Counted from the first letter of the stretch, positions 8,335-17,464 are shown. The stretch: 64,000 nt of DNA from Kitasatospora kifunensis (GCF_014203855.1 NZ_JACHJV010000001.1:1240001-1304000); one strand, 5' to 3'. Numbers and translations: made by a program. The notes: generated by a model not told the origin, from the letters alone.

Positions 8335-8955
8335 ATGGCGCGAGACATCACTGCAACCCGAGCCCTACTGATCGCCGCCGCGCGCGACGAGTTCGCCCGG
8401 CACGGCATCGGCGGTGCCCGAGTGGAGCGGATCGCCCAGCAGGCCGGCGTGAGCAAGGAGCGCATCTACGGGCACTTCGGCAGCAAGGAGAAGCTCTTCG
8501 AGGCGGTGACCGTGGAGGTCCTGGCCGAGCACACCACCGCCCTCGGGCTGCCCTCGGGGGACGTCGTGGAGTACGTGGGCCGGATCTACGACTTCCACCG
8601 TGACAACCCTCAGCTGCTGCGCCTGCTGCTCTGGGAAGCCCAGCACTACGGAGCCGAGCCGGCGGGTGACGACGGCGAGCGCCGCGAGCACTACGCGGAG
8701 AAGGTCGCGGCGCTGGCCCAGATCCTGGGCACCGAGCCGGACCAGGGCACTGCGGCCACCCTGTTGACGCTGATCGGCCTGGCCGTCTGGCCGCACGCGG
8801 TACCGCAGCTGGCCCGGCTGATCGTCGGCGGTACGCCCGAGCAGGCGCAGGAGGTGATCCGGGCCCGGGTCCTGGAGTTCGCGCGGCTCGCGCTCAGCAC
8901 CGAGCGGCTCAGCACCGCACCGGCGCCGGCACCGGCACCGGCACCGAGCAGCTAA
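8335..8955 (+). CDS. TetR-family repressor
   Basis: 206 residues. The N-terminal DNA-binding domain is typical: LLIAAARDEFARHGIGGARV, then IAQQAGVSKERIYGHFGSKEKLF as the helix-turn-helix (about residues 28-50). The C-terminal part is a helical ligand domain of the usual size, ending in an Ala-Pro dipeptide repeat tail that probably has no function. ATG 8335 is chosen because it directly precedes the family-like N-terminus and follows a -10 box. The gene is divergent from the MFS exporter, and three identical palindromes in between cover both promoters, so it most likely represses the exporter and itself until a substrate of the pump binds. Confidence 0.92.
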   Translation: MARDITATRALLIAAARDEFARHGIGGARVERIAQQAGVSKERIYGHFGSKEKLFEAVTVEVLAEHTTALGLPSGDVVEYVGRIYDFHRDNPQLLRLLLWEAQHYGAEPAGDDGERREHYAEKVAALAQILGTEPDQGTAATLLTLIGLAVWPHAVPQLARLIVGGTPEQAQEVIRARVLEFARLALSTERLSTAPAPAPAPAPSS

Positions 8956-8975
8956 GAGCTGTCGGACCTGAGCGG

Positions 8976-9665
8976 TCAGCCCTGCCAGCTCGGTTCGACC
9001 GCCCGGGCCTTGTTCACGGCATCGATCCGGGAGACCGCGCCGAGTTTGGCGAAGATGTTGCTCAGGTGCCGCTTGACGGTGCCTTCGGTGATGTTCAGTC
9101 GCGACCCGATCTGACGATTGCTCAACGCCTGATCCACCAGCCAGAGGATCTCCCGCTCACGTGCCGAGAGCAGGTCAGGGCGGGCCGACGGTCGGGGCTG
9201 CCGACCGCGCGCCCGGACCGGCTCCAGGGCTCCGGGCGCCGCCCGCTGGGCCGGCACCACGCCGGAGCCGCCCGGGTCCGAGGCCGGCCACCGAGTCGGC
9301 GCCGAGCTGACAAAGGCCCGATGGAGCGTCACCATGGCCTCCACGACGACCGGCAGACTGCCCGGCTCTTCGACCGCCACGGCCAACGCGCCACGCAGGA
9401 TCGCCTCATAGAGCTCCGACAGGGCGTCAACCTCCGATCGCCCCGCCGCATCCGATCGCCCCGAGGCAGTCGACTGCCCCGCGGTAGTCGACTGCCCAGC
9501 CGCCAGCGCGCACGCAGGCTCGCCGCCCGGTGACGAAGGGCGTTCCGAGGACGGCCGCCACGCCGACCACCTCGCCTCCGCCTGCTCCCGTGCCCGCTGC
9601 CCCGCGAGCGGTGCCCCCACCCCTTCGGCTACTTCGGCGTACCCCGCCAACACCGCTTCGCCCAT
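8976..9665 (-). CDS. LuxR-type regulator without a receiver domain
   Basis: 229 residues from ATG 9665. The C-terminal 65 residues are a LuxR/NarL helix-turn-helix: LSAREREILWLVDQALSNRQ, then IGSRLNITEGTVKRHLSNIF. No phosphoreceiver is present; the middle (about residues 90-140) has a helical segment with VDALSELYEAILRG, and residues 55-90 are a Ser/Gly/Ala-rich linker with short repeats (GQST, GRSD). The frame runs on to TTG 9920, but that extension is Arg-rich and unlikely to be coding. It may be an orphan regulator of the biosynthetic genes to its right, which are divergent from it, but no direct evidence exists. It converges on tetR with only 20 bases between. Confidence 0.8.
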   Translation of the reverse strand: MGEAVLAGYAEVAEGVGAPLAGQRAREQAEARWSAWRPSSERPSSPGGEPACALAAGQSTTAGQSTASGRSDAAGRSEVDALSELYEAILRGALAVAVEEPGSLPVVVEAMVTLHRAFVSSAPTRWPASDPGGSGVVPAQRAAPGALEPVRARGRQPRPSARPDLLSAREREILWLVDQALSNRQIGSRLNITEGTVKRHLSNIFAKLGAVSRIDAVNKARAVEPSWQG

Positions 9666-9861
9666 GACCGAGTCTCTGTCTTTCGTTTCGACGCCCCGCG
9701 ATTGAGCCGCTCCGACCGGTGGCCAGCTTCGCCGACCAGGGCCCGAGACAGAGCACATGGTACGCAAACGTCTAGACCAATCACGGTGATGCAGATCGCA
9801 GCGCAGGCAATCCATGACCGTTTGCGGCATTTCACACGCACGCAGAGTAGCGACGCCCTTC

Positions 9862-9875
9862 GTGACCTTGGTCAC
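9862..9875. promoter_or_regulatory. 14-bp palindrome, candidate operator
   Basis: GTGACCTTGGTCAC is a perfect 6-2-6 inverted repeat about 200 bases upstream of the LuxR-type start and 330 upstream of the GlcG-type start. Size and symmetry fit a dimeric repressor site; the protein is unknown. Confidence 0.4.
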
Positions 9876-9899
9876 CATGTCATCGCCGCCTGCCCGCCG

Positions 9900-9934
9900 C
9901 CGCGTTCCTGGTATTGCCAATCCTAGGAACGCGG
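9900..9934. promoter_or_regulatory. Interrupted inverted repeat with 10-bp arms
   Basis: CCGCGTTCCT at 9900-9909 is repeated inverted as AGGAACGCGG at 9925-9934, with a 15-base spacer. Arms are perfect. Candidate operator or small hairpin in the LuxR/GlcG intergenic region. Confidence 0.4.
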
Positions 9935-10204
9935 TACCACCGGAAGCGGTGACTGGGGGAATCGGATACAGCAGGAATCGAGTTCATCAGGAACCCAGTT
10001 CATGCGGCAAAACCCGCCCTGGTGCGCCACTTCACGATCGGCAAAGCTGAAGCCACAGCAACAGCAGCTCGCCCATCGGCCCAAAAGCCGACCTAAAGCC
10101 GAATGGCCCAGAGCAGCCGTACCCAGCGCACCGGTTCCGCGCCATAGCGCGCTGCCGGATCGCATCTCCATATCGCAGTGCCAGATCACGAGGAGCATTC
10201 GAGA

Positions 10205-10618
10205 ATGTCCCTGCTTTCCCAGCACACCGCCGCCACCGCCGTCCAGGCCGGCATCGCCAAGTCGGCTGAGATCGGTGTCAAGATGAACATCGCCGTGGTG
10301 GACGCCGGCGGCCACCTGCTGCAGTTCTCCCGGATGGAGGGCGCCTGGCTCGGCTCGGTCGACATCGCGCTGAAGAAGGCCAAGACCGCCGCTCTCTTCA
10401 CCCTGCCGACCGCGGTGATCGGCACCATCTCCCAGCCGGGCGGGCCGGTCTACGGCATCGAGCACACCAACGACGGCCTGGTCTCCTTCGGCGGCGGCCT
10501 GCCCGTGGTCGACCAGGCCGGCAACGTGCTGGGCTCGGTCGGCGTGTCCGGCGGCGACGTGCAGCAGGACACCACCGTGGCCGAGGCCGTCGTGCAGGCC
10601 ATCGTCGCCGCGCACTGA
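10205..10618 (+). CDS. GlcG/HbpS-like heme-binding family protein
   Basis: 137 residues, the normal size for the DUF336 (GlcG/HbpS) family. The fold signature is seen in MNIAVVDAGGHLLQFSRMEG near residue 29 and in the Gly-rich C-terminal half with FGGGLPVVDQAGNVLGSVGVSGG. HbpS of Streptomyces binds heme and is exported; this protein has no signal peptide, so it is more like cytoplasmic GlcG-type members, whose biochemical role is poorly defined. The start at ATG 10205 follows GAGGAG at an acceptable distance. A perfect 22-bp hairpin follows the stop. It leads a plus-strand series with a DapA-family aldolase and a cyclase-family hydrolase. Confidence 0.85.
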   Translation: MSLLSQHTAATAVQAGIAKSAEIGVKMNIAVVDAGGHLLQFSRMEGAWLGSVDIALKKAKTAALFTLPTAVIGTISQPGGPVYGIEHTNDGLVSFGGGLPVVDQAGNVLGSVGVSGGDVQQDTTVAEAVVQAIVAAH

Positions 10619-10628
10619 CCCCAGGGCC

Positions 10629-10677
10629 GGTCCGGCGGGACGGGGCGGGGTGCATCCCCGCCCCGTCCCGCCGGACC
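10629..10677 (+). terminator. Perfect 22-bp hairpin after the GlcG-like gene
   Basis: Arms 10629-10650 and 10656-10677 are perfect reverse complements with a TGCAT loop; the stem is almost entirely G and C. It starts ten bases after the stop codon. There is no T-run, as is common in actinobacterial terminators. It could end transcription or stabilise the upstream message. Confidence 0.75.
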
Positions 10678-10701
10678 CCGGGGCCAAGGCCCACCGCCGC
10701 C

Positions 10702-10749
10702 GCCACCACTGCCACCACTGCCACCACTGCCACCACCACTGCCACCACC
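10702..10749. repeat. GCCACCACT tandem microrepeat
   Basis: Three 9-base units GCCACCACT, a 12-base variant and a final related unit lie between the hairpin and the aldolase gene. They are outside any gene and may vary in number. No function is apparent. Confidence 0.8.
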
Positions 10750-10777
10750 GCCCAATGTCGCGAGAGAAGTCGGAGAG

Positions 10778-11752
10778 ATGGGACTGTTCAACACCCCCGG
10801 CCGCTGGGAGGGAATGGTCGGCTGCCTGCTGACCCCCTATGACGCGGCGGGCCGCATCGACCCGCAGACGTATGCCAAGCAGGTCCGCTTCCTCGCGGCC
10901 AGCGGGATGTCCGCGCTCTGCTCGCTGATGCATGTCGGCGAGTCCCTGAACCTCTCGATGGCGGAGCGGCAGCAGCTCACCGAGCTGACGGTGCAGGCCG
11001 CGGACGGCCTGCCGGTGATCGCCCACGTCAGCTGCTCCGGGACCGAGCACACCGTGGCACTGGCCCGCCATGCGCAGGCCGTCGGCGCTCAGGCGGTGGT
11101 CGTCACCGCCCCCTACCACTGGCACCCCGGCTACCAGGGGCTGCTCCAGCACTTCCTCGCCGTCGGCGAGAGCATCGAGATCCCGCTGCTCGCCTACTCC
11201 CCGCCGCCGGCCGCCGGTGCGGCGCTGCCGACCGAGCTGGTCGCGGAGCTGATCGAGCGGTTGCCGAACTTCCTGGGGCTGAAGGAGGCGAGCAACCAGG
11301 TCCCGGTCTTCGACGCCTTCGCCCGACTGGTCCACCGCGCCCGGCCCGACTTCTCCGTGCTCGGCGGGATCGAGTACGTCCTGCCGCTGCGGACGATCGG
11401 CGCTGCCGGCTCCTTCTCCATCTGCGCGCTGGTCGCCCCGAGGCTGACCCGCTCGCTCTGGACGGCCGTCGTCGATCGGGACTACGACCGCGCGGCCGGC
11501 CTGCAGCAGCGCATGAATCAGCTGCTCGACCTGCTGGTTCCGCGCTATCCGGCCACCGTCAAGGCCGCGGCCGAGGTGATGGGCCGCGGGCTCGGGCCGA
11601 CCCGGCTGCCGATCCCACCGCTCTCGGCCGAGGAACTCTCAGCCCTGGTCGTCGGCTTGGACGGCTGCGGCCTGCTGGATGAGGAGCCGTACGGCTGGGA
11701 CGTCGACGCGCTCCCCGATCCGCAGCGGGCCCGTGCCACCGCATCGGCCTGA
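10778..11752 (+). CDS. DapA/NanA-family aldolase or lyase
   Basis: 324 residues, the right size for the dihydrodipicolinate synthase/N-acetylneuraminate lyase superfamily, a TIM-barrel class I aldolase. The Schiff-base lysine is K169 in FLGLKEASNQ. The usual G-T-T-G-E motif is replaced by MHVGES (near residue 49), and the catalytic Tyr region reads LAYSPPPAA instead of Y-N-x-P, so the substrate is unlikely to be that of DapA itself. It would cleave or form a C-C bond next to a 2-oxo acid. The last 40 residues extend beyond the barrel. The start follows GGAGAG. It sits between GlcG-like and cyclase-like genes on one strand; these three probably work in one pathway, but the substrate is not evident. 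Confidence 0.85.
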   Translation: MGLFNTPGRWEGMVGCLLTPYDAAGRIDPQTYAKQVRFLAASGMSALCSLMHVGESLNLSMAERQQLTELTVQAADGLPVIAHVSCSGTEHTVALARHAQAVGAQAVVVTAPYHWHPGYQGLLQHFLAVGESIEIPLLAYSPPPAAGAALPTELVAELIERLPNFLGLKEASNQVPVFDAFARLVHRARPDFSVLGGIEYVLPLRTIGAAGSFSICALVAPRLTRSLWTAVVDRDYDRAAGLQQRMNQLLDLLVPRYPATVKAAAEVMGRGLGPTRLPIPPLSAEELSALVVGLDGCGLLDEEPYGWDVDALPDPQRARATASA

Positions 11753-11789
11753 CGGCGGCGGCGCACGGCCCCGCAAGACACGGCGCCGG

Positions 11790-11834
11790 CAGGCGCGGTA
11801 CCGACAGACGCGGTGCCGACAGACGCGGTGCCGA
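11790..11834. repeat. Three tandem 15-bp repeats before the cyclase gene
   Basis: CAGACGCGGTGCCGA occurs at 11805-11819 and 11820-11834, preceded by a two-mismatch copy at 11790-11804. They lie 48 bases upstream of the start codon in non-coding DNA. Spacing of 15 is not helical, so slippage is as likely as a protein-binding array. Confidence 0.8.
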
Positions 11835-11881
11835 AACACCGTCAGAAACGCAGTTGGCACAGACCCAGAGAGGTGTACGAG

Positions 11882-12856
11882 ATGGCTGTGACCCCGCAAG
11901 CGGTCTCATCCGAGGCGTGGAGCAGGCGGCGCGTCGAGGAGTTGGCCGAGCGCTGCCGCCGCTGGGGGCAGTGGGGAGCGGATGACCAGCTCGGCGCACT
12001 GAACTTCATCGACCCCGCGGCCGTCGCCCGCGCGGCCGCGCTGGTCCAGGACGGACGGGTGATCTCCTGCGCCCTGCCGCTGGACGGCAACGGCCCGCAG
12101 AACGGCTCGTACGGACGCACCAACCCGATCCACCACATGGTGCAGGACGGCGGGGACATCCTCTTCGGCGCCCAGGACCACCTGCCCGGCCTGCGCTACA
12201 CGGACGACACCATCGCGATGCCGCTGCAGTGCGCCACTCACTGGGACGCGTTCAGCCACATCTTCTACGACGGCCACATGTACAACGGCTACGGGTTGCA
12301 CGAGGTGTCCAGCTCAGGGGCACGGCGCTGCGGCGTGGAGCAGACCAGCGCGAGCCTGACCGGGCGCGGCGTGCTGCTCGACATCGCGCGCCACCGCGGT
12401 GTCGACTCGCTGGCCCCCGGGGAGGCGATCGACGGCGCGGAACTCGCCGACTGCGCACAGCGCCAGGGGGTCGCGGTCGGCCGAGGGGACATCCTGTTGG
12501 TGCGCACCGGCTTCCTGGGCGCCTCCCGCGCTCGCGGCTGGGGCGACTACGCCGGCGGTGACGCCCCCGGACTCTCCCTGGACAGCGCGGAGTTCGTCTT
12601 CGAGCGGGAGGTGGCCGCGGTCGCCACGGACACCTGGGGTGTCGAGGTCCGGCCGAACCAAACCGCCGAACTGTTCCAACCGCTGCACCTGGTGCTGCTG
12701 GTCAACGCCGGAGTGATGCTGGGCGAGATGTTCGACCTGGATCGCCTCGCCGACGACTGCGCACAGGACGGCCGCTACGAGTTCCTGCTCGCCGCCGCGC
12801 CGCTCCCGTTCACCGGTGCGGTTGGCGCGCCGATGAATCCGATCGCCGTGAAATAG
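11882..12856 (+). CDS. Cyclase-family metal-dependent hydrolase (KynB-like fold)
   Basis: 324 residues of the cyclase/kynurenine-formamidase superfamily. The metal-binding motif is seen as CATHWDAFSH, with H120, D122 and H126, followed by FYDGHMYNG, which is typical of the longer members of this family. The N-terminus WGQWGADDQLGALNFID is also characteristic. Family members hydrolyse amides or lactones, or act in polyketide cyclisation; the name cyclase alone does not fix the reaction. ATG 11882 is chosen for its AGAGAGG ribosome-binding site and family-like start; the frame extends to GTG or TTG codons upstream without homology. It ends 191 bases before the AfsA-type gene, which has its own promoter. 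Confidence 0.88.
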   Translation: MAVTPQAVSSEAWSRRRVEELAERCRRWGQWGADDQLGALNFIDPAAVARAAALVQDGRVISCALPLDGNGPQNGSYGRTNPIHHMVQDGGDILFGAQDHLPGLRYTDDTIAMPLQCATHWDAFSHIFYDGHMYNGYGLHEVSSSGARRCGVEQTSASLTGRGVLLDIARHRGVDSLAPGEAIDGAELADCAQRQGVAVGRGDILLVRTGFLGASRARGWGDYAGGDAPGLSLDSAEFVFEREVAAVATDTWGVEVRPNQTAELFQPLHLVLLVNAGVMLGEMFDLDRLADDCAQDGRYEFLLAAAPLPFTGAVGAPMNPIAVK

Positions 12857-12970
12857 ACCTCGGCGATCGCCACGACGCATCAGGTTGGCGGAGCGCAGGT
12901 GCCATCCGCGCTCCGCGGGAGCGTGCGGCTACACGCAGCGCAGCAGGATGTGTCGAAGGATGCACTCTTA

Positions 12971-13000
12971 TTGATCCGCCCGGGATTGTGTCATTAGTCT
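12971..13000 (+). promoter_or_regulatory. Probable promoter of the AfsA-type operon
   Basis: TTGATC (12971-12976), an 18-base spacer and TAGTCT (12995-13000) resemble a vegetative promoter. Transcription would begin near 13007, leaving a 40-base leader with a strong GGGGGAG ribosome-binding site before ATG 13048. The rest of the 12857-13047 gap shows nothing else I can support. Confidence 0.5.
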
Positions 13001-13047
13001 CGTCCGTGGGCGCACCACAAGCACCGCCTTGAATTCCTGGGGGAGAT

Positions 13048-14066
13048 ATGAAGGTACTTGATCGTGAACTGCCCGAATTGGCAGCGGAGCTCAGCTTTCT
13101 GCGCACCGTGGACCGGGCTCTGCTGCACCGCAGAAATCTGACCGAGGTTTTCCTCACCGATGTCCGCCGGGTCAATGAGCGTGATTTCCTCGCCGCTGCC
13201 CAACTGCCCCGAGTTCACCCGCACTTCACCGGCCACCTGGCCGGTCCCGGGGTCCTCGACGCGATGCTCCTGCTCGAATGCTGCCGGCAGGCCGAGACCT
13301 ACGCCGCGCACGCGCTGTTCGGAGTCGCGATGGACGCCAGCTTCGTTCTGCGCGACTGGGACCTACGGCTGGACCAGCACACGGTCGAACCGGCCGGCGC
13401 CGCGCCGCACGAGCTGATCATGCTCGCCCGGACCGGTGAGCCGACCCTGAGCGGTACCGAACTGCGCGGCCTGGACTACACCTTCGACCTGTGGATCGAC
13501 GCGCGGTGGGTCGGCACGGCGCAGATCTCGGTCGGCTACGTGCCCAAGCCGGCGTACCGGGTGCTGCGCTCGCGCAAGCGCAACGGCCCGCCGCCGTCCT
13601 CGGACGAGATCGGCTCGATCGCGGTCGGCACGCCCGTCGAGCCCAACCGGGTCGGGCGACTCAGCCCGACCGATGTGGTCCTGCTCGACGCGGACGCACG
13701 GACCGGTCCGGCCTGCGCCGTGCTGCGGGTGCCGGTCGAGAACCCCAGCATGTTCGACCACGCCCAGGACCACGTGCCCGGGATGGTGCTGGTGGAGGCC
13801 GCCCGCCAGCTGGGCCTGTTCGCCGCTGCGCAGCACGGCGGGCCCACCGCGGCGCAGCTCGCGGTGACCGCGCTCAATGCGTCGTTCACCAGCTACGCCG
13901 AGTTGGACAACCCGGTCACGCTCACCGCCGAGCGGGTCGAGCCGGCGGCGACGGACGGCACGATAGCGACGAACCAGGTCGAGATCGAGGTCGCGGTGTT
14001 GCAGCGGGAGGCGGAGGTCTCCCGGGTGTCCCTGACGCTCGTCGGTGCCGCGCCGGAGTCCGGCCA

Positions 14067-14070
<4 letters not shown>
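13048..14070 (+). CDS. AfsA-type butenolide/butyrolactone synthase
   Basis: 340 residues with the two tandem hot-dog units of the A-factor synthase (AfsA) family. The first carries GHLAGPGVLDAMLLLECCRQ (about residues 58-77), the second the hallmark DHVPGMVLVEAARQ with H242. AfsA condenses a beta-ketoacyl thioester with dihydroxyacetone phosphate, giving after ring closure a butenolide phosphate; relatives such as MmfL and the methylenomycin enzyme MmyD make furans or other butenolides. Start ATG 13048 follows GGGGGAG. The stop overlaps the KAS III start (ATGA), so the two are translationally coupled. The nearby phosphatase and reductase are the enzymes expected after AfsA. It may make a signalling molecule or a building block. 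Confidence 0.9.
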
Positions 14071-15068
<998 letters not shown>

Positions 15069-15174
15069 CCCCTCACCGCGACTGGACCACACGGCAGTTG
15101 GCCACGACACCGACCGTCCGCCGGGCCTGGCTGCGGCAATCCTCTTAGCCACCTTCCAAAGGAGAAGTTACGTC

Positions 15175-15414
15175 ATGAGCACGCTGAAGGACCGTATCCA
15201 GGACCTGCTCTCGAGTCAGTTCCGGGTGCCGGCCGCCAAGATCACCCACGACGTCACGCTCGGCGAGCTCTCGTTCGACTCGCTGGTGCTGATCGAGCTG
15301 AGCCTCGTGCTGGAGAACCAGTTCGGCATCGAGGTCGGCGACGACGAGCTGAGCCCCGAGCTCACCATCGACGACCTGGTCGCGCTGGTCTCGGCAAAGG
15401 GAGCCCTGGTCTGA
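15175..15414 (+). CDS. Free-standing acyl carrier protein
   Basis: 79 residues, strongly acidic in the second half, with the phosphopantetheine site FDSLVLIEL; the attachment serine is S36. A good AAAGGAGAAG ribosome-binding site precedes ATG 15175. The stop overlaps the KAS II start (TGATG), so ACP and KAS II are made together. It would carry the growing or beta-keto acyl chain between KAS III, KAS II and the AfsA-type enzyme. The sequence is closer to discrete biosynthetic ACPs than to a primary FabC-like ACP, judging by its position, but this is inference. Confidence 0.93.
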   Translation: MSTLKDRIQDLLSSQFRVPAAKITHDVTLGELSFDSLVLIELSLVLENQFGIEVGDDELSPELTIDDLVALVSAKGALV

Positions 15415-16649
15415 TGGCTCTGGGGGGCAGCGGTTCCGACGTCGCCATCACCGGCCTCGGCCTGGTGACGCCGGCCGGAATCGGGATCCGGGAGAACTGG
15501 GACCGGATCACCTCAGGCATCTCCTGCGCCACCGTGGACGAGACGCTGCGCGGCCTGCCCGGCGAGATCAGCTGCCGGGTGCCCGGCTTCGACGCCGACG
15601 CGCTGATCGGCGGTTTCGCCGCCTGGCAGCTGGAGCGGTTCGTGCAGCTGGCGATCGTCGCCACGCGGCAGGCCGTCGCGGATGCGGGCCTGGACCCGCA
15701 CTCCTGGGACGGCGCGCGAGTCGGCGTGGTGCTCGGCAACTCACTCGGCGGAGCGGAGGCCTTCGAGCGACAGCACCAGGCACTGTTGAAGAGCGGTCCG
15801 ACCAAGGTCTCTCCGCTGCTGATCCCGATGTACATGGTGAACATGGCGGCGGGCTACGTGGCGATCGACTGCGGCGCCAAGGGGCCGAGCCTGGTCACCG
15901 CCACCGCCTGCGCGTCCGGAACCACAGCCGTGGGTACGGCCCGCGAGCTGCTCCGCTCCGGCGCCTGCGATGTGGTGCTGGCCGGCGGCAGCGAGTCGGC
16001 ACTGACTCCGGTGGTGCTCGCCGGGCTGGGCAAGATGGGCGCCCTCTCCAAGCGGCAGGACGATCCACTCGCCGCCTCCCGCCCCTTCGACGCCGCCCGC
16101 GACGGGTTCGTCCCGGCCGAGGGAGCGGGGGTGCTGGTGCTCGAGCGGGCATCCGACGCCCGAGCCCGCGGCGCCCGGATCCACGCCGTGGTCCGCGGCT
16201 ACGGCGCTGCCACCGACGCCCACCACGCGACCGCTCCGGAGCCCGAGGGCCGCGGCATCGAACAGGCGCTGCGGGCCGCGCTGCTGGACGCCGGCGTGTC
16301 CGCCACCGAGGTGGACCACGTGAACGCGCACGGCACCTCCACTCCGCTGAACGACGTCACCGAGGGCCGGATGCTGAGCCGGGTGCTCGGCAGTCGGCCG
16401 GCGGTGACCTCGACCAAGGGCGCGATCGGCCACACCCTGGCGGCGGCCGGGGCGATCGAGGCGGCGTATGCCGCGCTGACCCTGCAGCACGGTCTGGTAC
16501 CACCGACCGCCAACCTGCGCGAGCAGGACCCGGGTATCGACCTCGACATCGTTCGCGGCCAGGCCCGCCGGACCCGGGTCGAGGTCGCGGTGAGCACCTC
16601 ACTCGGCTTCGGCGGCCACAACGCGGCACTGGTTCTCACCGCAACCTGA
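15414..16649 (+). CDS. KAS II-like ketosynthase (FabF family)
   Basis: 411 residues with the KAS I/II triad: C166 in TACASGTTA, H306 in NAHGTSTPLND and H340 in GAIGHTLAAAG. It should elongate an ACP-bound chain with malonyl-ACP. A true catalytic Cys is present, so this is not a chain-length factor, and no second KS-beta gene follows. Together with KAS III, the ACP and the SDR reductase it would form a small type II synthase able to run one or more extension cycles. No dehydratase or enoyl reductase is encoded next to it, so full reduction would need borrowed fatty-acid enzymes. Its start overlaps the ACP stop. Confidence 0.93.
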   Translation: MALGGSGSDVAITGLGLVTPAGIGIRENWDRITSGISCATVDETLRGLPGEISCRVPGFDADALIGGFAAWQLERFVQLAIVATRQAVADAGLDPHSWDGARVGVVLGNSLGGAEAFERQHQALLKSGPTKVSPLLIPMYMVNMAAGYVAIDCGAKGPSLVTATACASGTTAVGTARELLRSGACDVVLAGGSESALTPVVLAGLGKMGALSKRQDDPLAASRPFDAARDGFVPAEGAGVLVLERASDARARGARIHAVVRGYGAATDAHHATAPEPEGRGIEQALRAALLDAGVSATEVDHVNAHGTSTPLNDVTEGRMLSRVLGSRPAVTSTKGAIGHTLAAAGAIEAAYAALTLQHGLVPPTANLREQDPGIDLDIVRGQARRTRVEVAVSTSLGFGGHNAALVLTAT

Positions 16650-16716
16650 CGAACCGTCAAAAACTGACCATCAAAACCGATTTCCACCTCTTTATCATCA
16701 CCAAGGGAGAATCCCC

Positions 16717-17421
16717 ATGAGCAAGCTGCAGAAGATCCGCCTGGTCGCCCTGGACAGCGACGGCGTGCTGCTGAACGACACCTACAGCCCGGTGATCGAG
16801 CGCTTCGTCACCAAGCACGGCGGCCAGTACACCGCCGCCGTCGAGCGCGGGGTCTGGGGCTCGCCGCAGCTGGCCGCCGGCCAGAACATGGCGCTCGCCT
16901 GCAAGCTGCCCTGGTCCGGCAAGGAGACCATCGACGCCTTCTTCGAGGAGCGCGCCGAGTACCTCAAGGAGAACCCGGTCCAGGTGACCGAGGGTGCCGA
17001 GCAGCTGCTGGCCACGCTGCGCGAGACCGATGTCCGGGTGGTCTGCTACGGCGGCCGCAACCGCGAGTACAGCTTCGACACCTTCCTCGGCGGGCTGGCC
17101 GAGTACTTCGACAAGGAGACCCCGTACGTCGATGTGAACGACTTCCGCCCGGGCACCAAGGAGATCATCAAGCAGTTCGGCTACCAGCCGGCCGAGGTGC
17201 TCTTCGTCGACGACATCAACCGGGTGGCCGAGGTGACCAAGGCCCTGGGCGCCGGCTTCCTCGGTGTGCCGGCCAGCCTGCCGCACAACTTCCAGCGCCA
17301 GGAGATGGTGGAGACCGGCGTGCGCTACACGGTCGACGACATCCGGGACATCAACCTGGACCTGCTCGCCAAGCTGGACGAGGAGCTGGCCGCCGGCACC
17401 CTGTGGGACGGGCGGAAGTGA
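16717..17421 (+). CDS. HAD-superfamily phosphatase
   Basis: 234 residues. Motif I is seen as ALDSDGVLLND with nucleophile D13 and D15, and the C-terminal acidic motif as LFVDDINRVAEV near residue 167. A Lys or Thr/Ser motif between them is consistent with an ordinary HAD phosphatase of the phosphoglycolate type, with a helical cap. It is not an FkbH-type glyceryl transferase. In AfsA-derived pathways a phosphatase (MmfP in the furan pathway) removes the phosphate left by the C3 unit, and its position three genes after the AfsA-type enzyme fits that job. Start ATG 16717 follows AAGGGAGA. Specificity is inferred only from context. Confidence 0.85.
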   Translation: MSKLQKIRLVALDSDGVLLNDTYSPVIERFVTKHGGQYTAAVERGVWGSPQLAAGQNMALACKLPWSGKETIDAFFEERAEYLKENPVQVTEGAEQLLATLRETDVRVVCYGGRNREYSFDTFLGGLAEYFDKETPYVDVNDFRPGTKEIIKQFGYQPAEVLFVDDINRVAEVTKALGAGFLGVPASLPHNFQRQEMVETGVRYTVDDIRDINLDLLAKLDEELAAGTLWDGRK

Positions 17422-17464
17422 CGGTCGGCCCAGCTGACCGCTAACGCCGAACGGGGGATATGAA

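Larger units (their letters stand above)
9666..10204. other. Long intergenic region with palindromes
   Basis: 539 bases without a credible gene between the divergent LuxR-type and GlcG-type genes. It is less GC-rich than its surroundings and holds two well-formed inverted repeats (listed separately). Short partial repeats of an AAAGCCGA-like word occur around 10080-10110. It should contain promoters in both directions. Confidence 0.6.

Noticed and set aside
8976..9920. Full 314-residue version of the LuxR-type protein
   Set aside because: The first 85 residues from TTG 9920 are Arg-rich, overlap palindromic control DNA and show no domain.
10702..10749. CRISPR-like appearance of the CCACCACTG repeats
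   Set aside because: Units are 9 bases, directly adjacent, with no spacers and no cas genes nearby.
15414..16649. Aromatic type II PKS (KS-alpha/chain-length factor pair)
   Set aside because: Only one KAS II is present, with its catalytic Cys; there is no chain-length factor and no aromatase or aromatic polyketide cyclase of the usual families.
16717..17421. FkbH-type glyceryl transferase for a tetronate pathway
   Set aside because: The motif is DSDGVLLND as in ordinary HAD phosphatases, the protein is short, and no FkbH-specific DLDNTLWGG-like motif is present.
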